This document shows, piece by piece, positions 17,526 to 26,016 of a stretch of DNA of 64,000 bases (position 1 is the first letter of the stretch; every line of letters starts with the position of its first letter). The notes below the pieces were generated by a model. That model searched no databases and was not told where the DNA came from. It saw only the letters and a program-made list of their open reading frames with translations. The translations under genes were made by a program, and so were the position numbers. The stretch lies in the NCBI RefSeq assembly GCF_003862495.1, contig NZ_RRCH01000028.1:186001-250000 (forward strand), read 5' to 3'. This DNA is from Halocatena pleomorpha (GTDB lineage: Archaea > Halobacteriota > Halobacteria > Halobacteriales > Haloarculaceae).

Positions 17526-17909
17526 TTAAAAGGTGAATACCTGATCTGCCGTTTCGACTTCCTCAAGGAACGTCGCCGCACCCGCGAACTTGGTCGTGAC
17601 ATCGTCGTTGATGGCTTCTTGGTTCCACTCAAGCATGTCGAGAGTCGTCGTGCAGGCAACCGTGGTGACGAGGTCGCCGCCGTCAGCGACGAATGCGTCG
17701 AGCATGTCGTAGGGGTTTGGCATCCCTGCCTCGAGGAGCGGTTCGATTTCAGAGACATCCATCTCACCTTCGAGAAGGTGGGAGAGTCCATCGAAGGTAA
17801 AGTAGACGAGCACCTCGGTGTCCGACGCGAGCGCCGTGTGACCGAGGTTCATCGCCATTGCGAGACTCTTCGGGCTGTCGTTGTCGACGATAATTCCAAT
17901 CTTATTCAT
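17526..17909 (-). CDS. DsrE-family sulfur relay protein
   Basis: A 127-residue cytoplasmic protein with the DsrE-like fold: an N-terminal strand (NKIGIIVDNDSPKSLAMAMN), a second strand (EVLVYFTFDGLSHL), and a central Cys in VTTVACTTTLDML near residue 88 that could carry sulfur. It sits between tusA and dsrE2 in the same operon, so it probably works as an intermediate in persulfide transfer. Length is normal for the family. Confidence 0.85.
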   Translation of the reverse strand: MNKIGIIVDNDSPKSLAMAMNLGHTALASDTEVLVYFTFDGLSHLLEGEMDVSEIEPLLEAGMPNPYDMLDAFVADGGDLVTTVACTTTLDMLEWNQEAINDDVTTKFAGAATFLEEVETADQVFTF

Positions 17910-17912
17910 TGT

Positions 17913-18155
17913 TTATTCAGTTTTACGCACGTAGTGAGTGTATATATCGTCGCCTTCCTCTTGGTCGAGGAGTTCAACACCGTCGGTCGTATCTGCCCAG
18001 CCGCCGAGGTCGCTCATGCTACCAGGATCGGTCGCAAGAATTTCGAGAACTTCACCTGCTTCGAGCCGGTCGATGTTCTGCTTGGTCTTGACAACCGGCA
18101 TCGGACAGTTCTCACCCTGTACATCAAGGGTCTCAGTGATTTCGTATTCAGTCAT
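17913..18155 (-). CDS. tusA: TusA/SirA-like sulfur carrier
   Basis: An 80-residue cytoplasmic sulfur carrier. The defining CPxP motif is present (GENCPMPVVKTKQNID, Cys near residue 16), followed by GEVLEILATDPGSMSDLGGW, the second conserved strand and turn. The Cys holds a persulfide handed on by rhodanese and DsrE partners. I start it at the ATG at 18155, where the TusA fold begins. It is the first gene of the leftward operon. A perfect inverted repeat (ACTACCC, 9 nt, GGGTAGT) lies just upstream and may be its operator. Confidence 0.88.
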   Translation of the reverse strand: MTEYEITETLDVQGENCPMPVVKTKQNIDRLEAGEVLEILATDPGSMSDLGGWADTTDGVELLDQEEGDDIYTHYVRKTE

Positions 18156-18167
18156 GGTATTGACCTC

Positions 18168-18190
18168 ACTACCCAATACTGGAGGGTAGT
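18168..18190. promoter_or_regulatory. Inverted repeat upstream of tusA, likely operator
   Basis: ACTACCC and GGGTAGT form a perfect 7-bp inverted repeat with a 9-nt spacer, 13-35 nt upstream of the tusA start. The included string ACCCAATACT also occurs 4 nt upstream of the second rhodanese/MBL gene (45128-45137), in the same orientation relative to the gene. A sulfur-responsive regulator could bind both; this is inference. Confidence 0.45.
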
Positions 18191-18359
18191 AAAAAAACCC
18201 ATCGATAGTAGTTCCCCCAAATCACAATACCAAAATGCACTCTTTCTCAGTGGCGCCTCAATGGGCCATGAATACCGAATGTTGTGGCAATAGTGTTGTA
18301 GAGTAGGTGAACTACTATACAAAGCCTTATTTACAAGCAGTCAATAGAGAAGAGTGACG

Positions 18360-19541
18360 ATGACCGGAGAGAAAGACTCCGAATCCACTGAAACGGTCGC
18401 ATCGACCACACCAACCGAGCTGAAGGCGCGTATCGATAGCGGCGAAGACGTATTCATCCTTGATGTACGTTCGGAAGCCGACTTCGAAGAGTGGCACATC
18501 GACGGTGAAAACACCGATATCGTGAATTACCCGTACTTCGAGTTGCTCGATGACATTCCCGAAGACCTGCACGCAGAGCTTCCCGATGATCAGCGCATCA
18601 CGGTCCTCTGTGCAAAGGGCGGGTCAAGCGAACTCGTTGCCGAACATCTCGACGACGACGGGTACGATGTCAATCACCTCGAACGGGGGATGAAAGGTTG
18701 GGCGCGAATTTATGATTACCAAGAGCTTGACGCAGATGTTGACGCGACAGTCGCCCAGTATAGACGCCCGTCCAGCGGGTGTCTTGCGTACCTCATCGTC
18801 TCCGATGGCGAAGCAGCTATCATCGATCCGCTTCGCGCGTTCGTTGACGAGTACGTTCAGGATACGCGAACGCTGGGTGCCGATCTCATGTACGCGCTCG
18901 ATACACACATCCATGCCGACCACATCTCCGGTATTCGTGACCTCGCCACCGCCACCGACGCGACAGCGGTTCTTCCGGAGACAGCCGCCGAGCGTGGCAT
19001 CGAGTACAAGACGCCCTACAAGACAGTCACCGACGGTGACACACTCTCCGTTGGGAGCGTTGACATCGAGGTCATCCATACGCCGGGACACACGACCGGC
19101 ATGACCGCGTATAAGGTCGGGAATGTCCTGTTCACGGGCGACGGTCTCTTCACCGAGAGCGTGGCTCGACCTGATCTTGAAGACCCTGCGGCCGCAAAAG
19201 CCGCTGCCAGAACACTCTATGAGAGCCTCCATGAGCAGGTTCTCACGCTCTCTGGGGACACAGTCATTGCACCGGCGCACTTCAGCGACTCAGCGACACC
19301 GAACGAGGACGGCACCCACACCGCGGAGCTTAACGATCTGATCGAGCGGATGGACGCGCTCACGATGGACGAGGAGACGTTCGTCGAGTTCATCATTGCA
19401 GACATGCCGCCCCAACCAGCGAACTACGAGGAGATAATCGGGACGAATCTCGGCCAGCAGGCCCCCGATGAGGAGGAAGCGCTTGAGCTCGAACTTGGAC
19501 CAAACAACTGCGCCGCGAGTGAGGAGGCACTGACAAACTGA
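18360..19541 (+). CDS. Rhodanese / MBL persulfide dioxygenase-like fusion (copy 1)
   Basis: A cytoplasmic fusion of about 393 residues. Residues about 15-110 are a rhodanese domain with active-site Cys in VLCAKGGSS and the closing GMKGWARIYD. Residues about 130-310 are an MBL domain with intact HxHxDH (THIHADHISGI), PGHTTGMTAYKVGNVLFTGD and a C-terminal PAHF. The MBL domain belongs to the ETHE1/persulfide dioxygenase-like group, which oxidises glutathione or other low-molecular persulfides to sulfite with iron and oxygen; the rhodanese moves the sulfane sulfur. It opens a rightward run with yeeE genes and tauE. An in-frame GTG at 18354 is an alternative start; a TATA-like CTTATTTA lies near 18326. 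Confidence 0.88.
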   Translation: MTGEKDSESTETVASTTPTELKARIDSGEDVFILDVRSEADFEEWHIDGENTDIVNYPYFELLDDIPEDLHAELPDDQRITVLCAKGGSSELVAEHLDDDGYDVNHLERGMKGWARIYDYQELDADVDATVAQYRRPSSGCLAYLIVSDGEAAIIDPLRAFVDEYVQDTRTLGADLMYALDTHIHADHISGIRDLATATDATAVLPETAAERGIEYKTPYKTVTDGDTLSVGSVDIEVIHTPGHTTGMTAYKVGNVLFTGDGLFTESVARPDLEDPAAAKAAARTLYESLHEQVLTLSGDTVIAPAHFSDSATPNEDGTHTAELNDLIERMDALTMDEETFVEFIIADMPPQPANYEEIIGTNLGQQAPDEEEALELELGPNNCAASEEALTN

Positions 19542-19543
19542 CG

Positions 19544-20044
19544 ATGGAGCCAGTAGTTCCGCTGCTCACGACCGGTGATCCGTTTCCGCGAGGGATACTA
19601 CCGTACCTCATCGGTGGTCTGTTCGTCGGACTCGGCGCGGCAGTCATCTATCTCGCAACTGGGATCATCGCGGGCGCGAGTACGTTCCTTGAGTCGACAC
19701 TGTCGTACGTCTCGGGCATCGAACGGTTCAATCGCTTCAAGTACGTTCAGTCCCGAAACTGGCGGGTCGTGTTCACGTTCGGCATCGTGAGCGGTGCGGC
19801 GATCTGGGGGCTCGCTCTCGCACCTGATCCCTCCATTTGGACGACTAATGTTCAGTGGTGGCGGCTGCTCGGTGGTGGCATCCTCGTCGGTGTCGGCACT
19901 CGCCTCGGAAAGGGATGTACCTCTGGGCACGGCGTCTGTGGCGTCGGGTCGCTCTCGAACACCTCGCTGGTGAACGTTGCGACCTTCCTAGTGACGGCAA
20001 TCGGAACCGCCCAACTTGTCGCCGCTCTGGGGGTGTCTCCATGA
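19544..20044 (+). CDS. YeeE/YedE-family sulfur transport membrane protein, N-terminal half
   Basis: A 166-residue membrane protein with about four hydrophobic segments. It carries the family signature GTRLGKGCTSGHGVCG near residue 120, whose Cys residues handle thiosulfate or a related sulfur compound. In many bacteria YeeE is one protein; here, as usual in haloarchaea, two halves are encoded by overlapping genes. The stop overlaps the start of the second half by 4 nt (ATGA), so the two are co-translated. It likely imports sulfur for the rhodanese, DsrE and TusA relay. Confidence 0.85.
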   Translation: MEPVVPLLTTGDPFPRGILPYLIGGLFVGLGAAVIYLATGIIAGASTFLESTLSYVSGIERFNRFKYVQSRNWRVVFTFGIVSGAAIWGLALAPDPSIWTTNVQWWRLLGGGILVGVGTRLGKGCTSGHGVCGVGSLSNTSLVNVATFLVTAIGTAQLVAALGVSP

Positions 20045-20493
20045 GTGAACGCGACCGCAGCCCGTTGTTCCTGCCCGTCATCTACGTCGGTGGGCTGATT
20101 TTCGGGCTTGGGCTCGCCATTAGTGGGATGGCTCGTCCGGAGGTTGTTCTGGATTTCCTCCAGTTCGACGACTTCGGCCTGCTGTTCGTGATGGGCGGTG
20201 CGGCCGTCGTCACCGGAATTACGTTCACCGTTGCGACGCGCTACCTAGATCGCGCCCCGCTCACTGCGAGCGAATACACGCGCCGAGTGAAGGAATTTGA
20301 TCGCAACGTCGTCATCGGCGGCGTGATCTTTGGCGTCGGCTGGGGGATCTCTGGGATTTGCCCCGGTGCAGCCTACGCCAGTTTCGGCGTCGGCAACTAT
20401 CCCATTCTCTGGGCGATCATCGGCATGTTCCTCGGTGCCTACGCACAGGGCTATATCCGATCACTCGGTACTGACGACACGACGGCCAGCTAA
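20041..20493 (+). CDS. YeeE/YedE-family sulfur transport membrane protein, C-terminal half
   Basis: A 150-residue membrane protein with four hydrophobic segments. It contains the partner signature GGVIFGVGWGISGICPG near residue 97, including a conserved Cys, and FGLGLAISGMARPEVVLDFL near the N-terminus. I start it at the ATG at 20041, which overlaps the stop of the first half. The two halves together make one channel-like transporter for thiosulfate-type sulfur. Confidence 0.85.
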   Translation: MSERDRSPLFLPVIYVGGLIFGLGLAISGMARPEVVLDFLQFDDFGLLFVMGGAAVVTGITFTVATRYLDRAPLTASEYTRRVKEFDRNVVIGGVIFGVGWGISGICPGAAYASFGVGNYPILWAIIGMFLGAYAQGYIRSLGTDDTTAS

Positions 20494-20586
20494 CACTCAT
20501 GCCACTACATACCGAGTATCTGATTCGGCACCAACGGTATTGTGCGTCAATGGAAATACGATCCAAAGAATGGATGGTCGCGTAAA

Positions 20587-20736
20587 ATGTTCGGACTCGA
20601 ACTGATAAGTGGTTCAGTACAGGCGATCGCTACTGTGGGGCTTGTCTTCGCGGAAGCGATCACACTCTATGTGGGGTACGGTGCGCTCAGCAGTACACTC
20701 GGACAGGTCATCATCGACGCGGTCGGAGGTGACTAA
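20587..20736 (+). CDS. Small membrane protein between yeeE and tauE
   Basis: A 49-residue protein, essentially one long hydrophobic hairpin (residues about 8-28 and 31-46) with few charges. Small proteins like this are regularly found in this position in haloarchaeal sulfur clusters (I believe the family is DUF7512). It starts at the ATG at 20587 and ends 2 nt before tauE, so it is in the same transcript. It may be an accessory of the exporter; its function is not known to me. Confidence 0.7.
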   Translation: MFGLELISGSVQAIATVGLVFAEAITLYVGYGALSSTLGQVIIDAVGGD

Positions 20737-20738
20737 CG

Positions 20739-21788
20739 ATGGCGATCTTTGGGATGGGTCTCACCATGGCCGCCGTCTTCATCGGGTTTGGTCTGCTCAT
20801 CGGGACCCTATTCGGGTTCTTCGGGATGGGTGGCTCATTCCTTGTGACGCCTGCTCTGCTCGTGATGGGGTACCCCTCGACGGTCGCTGTCGGGAGCGGA
20901 CTGGCGTTCGTCTTCGGGACGAGCGTGATCGGCGCACTCCGCCACCGTGACCACGGACAAGTCGATTACAAGCTCGCTGGGATCATGACCGTCGCAATGA
21001 CGCTCGGTATCGAGGGCGGAAAGAGCGTCGTGTTCTTTCTCGAAGCGACTGGCATGGCCGACCTCATTATCAACGTCGCGTACGTCGGCCTACTCGCCGG
21101 CGTCGGATTGCTCACGCTCCGTGACGCATGGTCAGACAGCGGAGACGACACTTCGAGTGACCTCGCGGACCGCGTTCAGGCTATCCGTATCCCGCCGATG
21201 GTGACGCTCCGCGGTGGCGTCCGCGTCTCGGCAGCAATCATCTTCGCAGTAGGGCTTGCAATCGGTGTCCTCTCCGGATTCCTCGGTGTCGGTGGCGGGT
21301 TCCTTCTGATGCCCGCAATGATGTACGGGCTTGGCGTTCCGGCCGCCATCGCCGTCGGAACCGACATCCTCCAGATCACTATCTCGGGGGCGTTCGGTGC
21401 GTTCACGTACGCACAGTCCGGAGCTGTCGCGTTGCCGGTCGTCGGTTTCCTGCTTCTCGGGAGTGCGCTTGGTGCACGGATCGGGGCGGGCGTGACGAAA
21501 CTCGTCGACGAGGACGAGATCAAGGGCTACTTTGCCGCGATGCTTCTCGCAGGGAGCATAGCAGTCGCGTCAAACAAACTTGGAAACGTCTACGGGATCG
21601 AACTTCTCAACACTGTGAGTACCGTGTTGATCTTTGGAGCAGCGCTGCTCGTCAGCAGTGCCGTCGTCATTGCCGCCGTGTGCCGACTCCGCGGTGACCG
21701 GCCGGGTCATGGTGTCAACTCACTACATCGTAGATGTGCACAGTATTGTGTGAGACACACAACTACTTTTGAGTCTGTATCTCGGTGA
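20739..21788 (+). CDS. TauE/SafE-family sulfite or anion exporter
   Basis: A 349-residue integral membrane protein with about eight hydrophobic segments in two repeats. Each repeat begins with a glycine-rich signature: GFFGMGGSFLVTPALLVMGY near residue 27 and GFLGVGGGFLLMPAMMYGLG near 180. Family members move sulfite, sulfoacetate or other anions across the membrane. Here it would export sulfite made by the persulfide dioxygenase. The last 30 or so residues, after the final membrane segment, are poorly conserved in type and might reflect a read-through beyond the ancestral stop. Confidence 0.85.
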   Translation: MAIFGMGLTMAAVFIGFGLLIGTLFGFFGMGGSFLVTPALLVMGYPSTVAVGSGLAFVFGTSVIGALRHRDHGQVDYKLAGIMTVAMTLGIEGGKSVVFFLEATGMADLIINVAYVGLLAGVGLLTLRDAWSDSGDDTSSDLADRVQAIRIPPMVTLRGGVRVSAAIIFAVGLAIGVLSGFLGVGGGFLLMPAMMYGLGVPAAIAVGTDILQITISGAFGAFTYAQSGAVALPVVGFLLLGSALGARIGAGVTKLVDEDEIKGYFAAMLLAGSIAVASNKLGNVYGIELLNTVSTVLIFGAALLVSSAVVIAAVCRLRGDRPGHGVNSLHRRCAQYCVRHTTTFESVSR

Positions 21789-21915
21789 CGACTACGGCAG
21801 CGGTCGACGTGCGTGACAGAAAAGAGGCGTCGGAGTACGCCAGTAGCTGCTGAACGAGGAATGGACAAATACAACCTAAAAGCGCATAGAAAACACATTT
21901 TGTAAAGAGATATCG

Positions 21916-21925
21916 TTTTATAATA
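21916..21925 (+). promoter_or_regulatory. TATA box of the nasA leader ORF
   Basis: TTTTATAATA lies about 24 nt (centre to start) upstream of the ATG at 21945. It predicts that transcription begins at the leader ORF rather than at nasA. Confidence 0.5.
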
Positions 21926-21944
21926 CTCATTCATACATATAAAT

Positions 21945-22025
21945 ATGAAAATAGTGTTTGAGTGTGCTGAGAAGAGTCTTGCGAGCAAGCAAGTGGGCGC
22001 TCAAATTGCGCGTGGTATCGTGTGA
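21945..22025 (+). CDS. Small leader ORF overlapping the nasA start
   Basis: A 26-codon ORF beginning MKIVFECAEK and ending ARGIV. Its stop codon overlaps the nasA start in the string GTGTGA, with nasA starting at the GTG at 22022. A TATA box at the right distance predicts a leaderless message that begins with this ORF. nasA itself has no TATA box at leaderless distance, so its translation probably depends on that of the small ORF. It could be a coupling or attenuating leader peptide, or a real micro-protein. No family is recognised. Confidence 0.5.
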   Translation: MKIVFECAEKSLASKQVGAQIARGIV

Positions 22026-24091
22026 GCGACTGGGTTCCGACGACGTGTATGCGGTGTGCTGTTGGCTGTGGCCACATGCACCAAGGCACTGATATCGGGT
22101 ACGGAATCAATATCGTTCGGGGGGATTCTGCCCACCCAGTCAATCAGGGGGCAGCGTGTGCACGCGGGATCCGCGAAAGCAAGAATCCCAACGGTAAGTG
22201 GCTCACTCGCCCGCTCGTTCGTAGGGACGGCGAGCTGCAACAAACCACCTGGGACGTGGCGCTTGCGCGTACAGTCGCAGGGTTGCGCGAGGTCCAGAAT
22301 CAGGATCCAGACAGCGTTACCGTCCTTGGCAGCGGTCAGCAGACTAACGAAGCCGCCTACATGCTCGGGAAGGTCGCCCGTGGTGGCTTCGGGACTCGCA
22401 ACTACGACGCGAACACGACGCTTTGTATGGCCAGCGCGGTAACAGCGTACTACCAAGCCTTCGGCAGTGACGCCCCGCCCTGTACCTACGCCGATATCGA
22501 CACAGCCGAAGGACACGTCGTCTGGGGAGCGAATCCCGCGGTCGCTCATCCAGTGCTATTCCGCTGGATTCGGCGGGCCGCCAGCGAAAACGGTGAGATC
22601 GTCGTCGTGGATCCGGTACAGTCTGAGACCGCAGAGAACGCTGAACATCATATCGCGCCTGCGCCCGGTAAAGATCTCGCGCTGGCACGAGCAGTACTTG
22701 CTCACATCGTGGAGACCGGCCGCGTCGATACGGCGTTCATCGAGACAGCGACCACGGGGTTCGATGCACTCTGTGGTGTGCTTCCTGACGTGGAGACGGC
22801 CGCCAACGACGCCGATGTCACGATGGCCGACGTGGAGCTACTCGCCACCACCCTTGACAACCGAACACTCATCTACTGGGGGATGGGTATCAACCAGCAC
22901 GTTCAGGGGACTGAGACGGCACGAGCACTCATCGATCTGACGTTGGCAACAGGGAATCTCCAGCCCGGGGGCGGGCCATTCTCGCTAACCGGACAAGCCA
23001 ACTCGATGGGGACGCGAATATGTTCCTCAAAGGGAACCTGGCCCGGACAGCGAGCGTTTGAGACCCTCACCCACCGGCGGACCATCGCTGACCACTGGGA
23101 CATTCCGGTCGATCGATTGCCTACCGATCCCGGACCGGGACCCGTCGGTATTCTCGAAACGAACCCCGACGCCGTCTGGACTGTTGCGACTAACCCTGTC
23201 GCCGGAATGCCTGACGCTGACACCGCTCGTAAAGCGCTTGAAGACGCGTTCGTCGTCGCACAGGACGCGTTTCACACGGAAACAACCGCCGTCGCTGACG
23301 TGGTTCTCCCAGCGGCGACCTGGGGAGAGTCTGAGGGCACGACAACGAATATGGAGCGGACCATTTCACGGGTGCGAGCAGCTACTGATCTCCCAAGCGG
23401 TGTGCGCCCAGACCTTGATCTTATTGCGACAGTTGGCGCTCGGCTGTTCCCGGAGTTGATTACGGATCCTTCACCGGATCCATCAGCGGTCTTCGACGAG
23501 TTCACCGCGCTGACAGAGGGAACTGTCGCTGACTGCTCAGGAATCACCTACGAGCGTCTGGAGAAGGAACATGCCGTCCGCTGGCCGGCTCCTGATGAAC
23601 AGAGCGCCGGTGGCTACCGCTACTACGATGACGGGTCGTGGTCGTTCCCGACTACCTCTGGCAACGCCCACTTCTCGACCAATCGACAAAGACCGCTTCC
23701 GGAGCCAACAGACGACGAGTACTCTCTGATGCTGACGACAGCCCGTGAGGCCGATGGGTATAACACGGGTGTCCGCTCTCGCGGCGGTACGAGTGGCAAA
23801 CTGGTTGCCCGTATCCACCCGGACACTGCCGCACTCGACAACGACCGGGCTATCGTTGCCTCCCGGCGCGGATCGGTGCCAGTCCGTGTCGATCGTGACG
23901 AGAGCGTTCCACGAGGAATGGTTTGGCTCCCGATCCACCATCCGGCCACCAATCGACTGACGCTCTCCGATCGGGATCCCCAATCCAATGAGCCACACTT
24001 CAAGCAGTGCGCTGTCCAGCTAATCGCACTAGAGGCAGAGGTACCGCCGACTAACGACGGCAACCGCTCATCTATAGGGCGTGAGCACTGA
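22022..24091 (+). CDS. nasA: Assimilatory nitrate reductase, catalytic subunit
   Basis: A 689-residue cytoplasmic molybdenum enzyme reducing nitrate to nitrite. The N-terminal [4Fe-4S] ligands are CMRCAVGC (residues about 9-16) plus the Cys in GAACARGIR. The Mo-coordinating Cys is probably that in NTTLCMASAVTAYY near residue 140. Further molybdopterin-binding regions include GVRSRGGTSGKL near residue 585 in the C-terminal domain. Its size matches ferredoxin-dependent NasA of haloarchaea, without an extra reductase domain. The GTG start at 22022 gives the N-terminus expected for the family. It is followed by narK and nirA. Confidence 0.9.
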   Translation: MSDWVPTTCMRCAVGCGHMHQGTDIGYGINIVRGDSAHPVNQGAACARGIRESKNPNGKWLTRPLVRRDGELQQTTWDVALARTVAGLREVQNQDPDSVTVLGSGQQTNEAAYMLGKVARGGFGTRNYDANTTLCMASAVTAYYQAFGSDAPPCTYADIDTAEGHVVWGANPAVAHPVLFRWIRRAASENGEIVVVDPVQSETAENAEHHIAPAPGKDLALARAVLAHIVETGRVDTAFIETATTGFDALCGVLPDVETAANDADVTMADVELLATTLDNRTLIYWGMGINQHVQGTETARALIDLTLATGNLQPGGGPFSLTGQANSMGTRICSSKGTWPGQRAFETLTHRRTIADHWDIPVDRLPTDPGPGPVGILETNPDAVWTVATNPVAGMPDADTARKALEDAFVVAQDAFHTETTAVADVVLPAATWGESEGTTTNMERTISRVRAATDLPSGVRPDLDLIATVGARLFPELITDPSPDPSAVFDEFTALTEGTVADCSGITYERLEKEHAVRWPAPDEQSAGGYRYYDDGSWSFPTTSGNAHFSTNRQRPLPEPTDDEYSLMLTTAREADGYNTGVRSRGGTSGKLVARIHPDTAALDNDRAIVASRRGSVPVRVDRDESVPRGMVWLPIHHPATNRLTLSDRDPQSNEPHFKQCAVQLIALEAEVPPTNDGNRSSIGREH

Positions 24092-24315
24092 GGGACTGGT
24101 GTGCACCACGCACCCTCCTGTAAGTCACCGTCACATGCCTACGTCGTGTTATCCACGAAGTGTTCAAACCTATTTAGACACTTTCAGTAGCGGGATATCG
24201 ACGATCGAACAGAGACGACCTTTGGTTCGAAATCTCCCATCTCCAACCTCTAACACGTATTTTCCCTATTATGTAAACAATTACTGTTATTATATGCAAC
24301 TACAACGCATTATGT

Positions 24316-24420
24316 ATGGTAAAGTGGTGGAACATCCATATCAACGGAGGTTCAGTAGATGAACTGCCGACACACATCAACCGTGTCGTGTCTGTGGATG
24401 AAACGAGGGCGATCTCATGA
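24316..24420 (+). CDS. Small leader ORF overlapping the narK start
   Basis: A 34-codon ORF beginning [10 protein letters not shown] and ending ETRAIS. Its stop overlaps the narK ATG (ATGA). A TATA-like TTATTATATG at 24287-24296 sits about 24 nt upstream of its ATG, so it too should be translated from a leaderless message. The arrangement copies that before nasA, but the two peptides are not similar. Function unknown. Confidence 0.45.
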   Translation: MVKWWNIHINGGSVDELPTHINRVVSVDETRAIS

Positions 24421-25745
24421 GTTTGATTCCAATGACCAAATACCGGACGCTAGCGCTGGCGACTGTCGGATTTAACTTCTCGTTTCTTATCTGGTTCTCG
24501 TTTGCTCCGTTCACTGGTCCGATTGCTACTGCGTTCGGACTGTCGCTGGCGGATATCGGCATTCTTGCGAGTGCAGCAATCTGGCTGGCTCCATTTGGAC
24601 GTATCCTTACCGGTTGGTTTTCAGATAAGTTCGGGGCACCGACAGTGTTCGCCGTCGTGCTATCCTACGTCGGAGTATTCTCGATGGCGAGCGCATTCGC
24701 CCAGTCGTACACTGTCTTTTTCATCGAGCGGCTGATCGTGGCGACGGCCGGTATCACTTTCGTCATCGGGATCCAACACGTCTCAGAATGGTTCGAAGAA
24801 GAACAGTTGGGAACCGCCGAAGGGATCTACGCCGGTATCGGAAACGCCGGAGCAGCTGCAGGGGCGCTTATCTTACCGCGTGTCTTTCCCGCGAACTGGA
24901 GCGGGCCGTTGTTCGAAACCAACTGGCGGGCCGCTTTCTTTTACACTGGCGTCATCGCTATCCTCCTCGCTGCCACGTACTACATCCTCGGCGAGGCCGC
25001 AAAAAGTGAGGAGAAACGCCAGGCGACAAAAGAGAGTGCGAGCTTCAAGAGCTGGGTTTACACCGCGACGCGATACGGAACCGTCATCCTTGCACTGGCC
25101 TACGTGATGAGCTTCGGACTGGAACTGTCGATGAACGGGTGGCTGGCAACCTACTACCGCGAGGGATTCAACACTGATAACCTCGTGCTGGCGAGCACCT
25201 TCGCGGCGATGTTCTCTATTGCGGCGGGCCTACTTCGTCCCTTCGGGGGCTACGTCAGCGACTATCTTGCCCGCGAGCAGCGGAATATCCTCCCGGTATT
25301 CACCGGCCGCTACCGCGAACAATGGACGTTCGTCTCGCTGTGCTTTATCGTCCTGATGATGTTCGGTATGACGCTAGCAGGTCTCTCCGGCAAGGTGTTA
25401 CTCGCGGTTGGTGCTGGCTTTCTCGTCGGCATGGGGTGCGCTATGGCCGAAGGGTCCATCTTCGCGCAGGTACCGGCACTGTTCCCGAACAGCTCTGGTG
25501 CCGTCGCTGGCGTCGTTGGTGGTGTTGGAACTGTTGGTGGCATCGTCTATCCGCTGGCGTATTCGGCATCGGTTCTTCCGAACCTACACGTCGGATACTC
25601 CGTTGTTGCTGTTTCAATGATACCCATCGTGTTGCTGACAGCGTGGGTGTTCCAACCAACGGTCGCGCGCGTTGCTACCGAGGCTGGCTTCGTCAATGAA
25701 AGCGGACAGTCAGAGACCCAATCAGTATCTAGCAGAAACGATTGA
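24417..25745 (+). CDS. narK: Nitrate/nitrite transporter, MFS family
   Basis: A 442-residue membrane protein with 12 predicted hydrophobic segments. Nitrate-porter features include the loop [15 protein letters not shown] near residue 62, and the glycine/Asn-rich stretch [19 protein letters not shown] near 141 that resembles the nitrate signature. It imports nitrate (or exports nitrite) to feed NasA and NirA. It lies between nasA and nirA on the same strand with its own TATA box and a tiny leader ORF. Confidence 0.88.
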   Translation: MSLIPMTKYRTLALATVGFNFSFLIWFSFAPFTGPIATAFGLSLADIGILASAAIWLAPFGRILTGWFSDKFGAPTVFAVVLSYVGVFSMASAFAQSYTVFFIERLIVATAGITFVIGIQHVSEWFEEEQLGTAEGIYAGIGNAGAAAGALILPRVFPANWSGPLFETNWRAAFFYTGVIAILLAATYYILGEAAKSEEKRQATKESASFKSWVYTATRYGTVILALAYVMSFGLELSMNGWLATYYREGFNTDNLVLASTFAAMFSIAAGLLRPFGGYVSDYLAREQRNILPVFTGRYREQWTFVSLCFIVLMMFGMTLAGLSGKVLLAVGAGFLVGMGCAMAEGSIFAQVPALFPNSSGAVAGVVGGVGTVGGIVYPLAYSASVLPNLHVGYSVVAVSMIPIVLLTAWVFQPTVARVATEAGFVNESGQSETQSVSSRND

Positions 25746-25964
25746 GATACGTCTGGCAGTTGTTCTCGTGAGCGGGTGTTATCCAGTGAGCACGACACCA
25801 GCAACGCAGAATTAATACATAAAAATAAATACATAATACGTCTACTAGCTGGTGGTATTGTGGACAGACGCACGGAGTGACCCCCTGCATTGTTAATTTA
25901 TTCAACGGATAGTGTTTTACCCATACAGATAAGAAGTATAATCGCAGATTAAGCGGTGTTCGAC

Positions 25965-25975
25965 CATATATAATC
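25965..25975 (+). promoter_or_regulatory. TATA box of nirA
   Basis: CATATATAATC about 47 nt upstream of the nirA ATG, giving a predicted leader of roughly 20 nt with a GTGGTGG sequence before the start. Confidence 0.5.
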
Positions 25976-26016
25976 GAAATAAGAATACGAACGTCCGCAT
26001 CTGTGGTGGTCTAACC

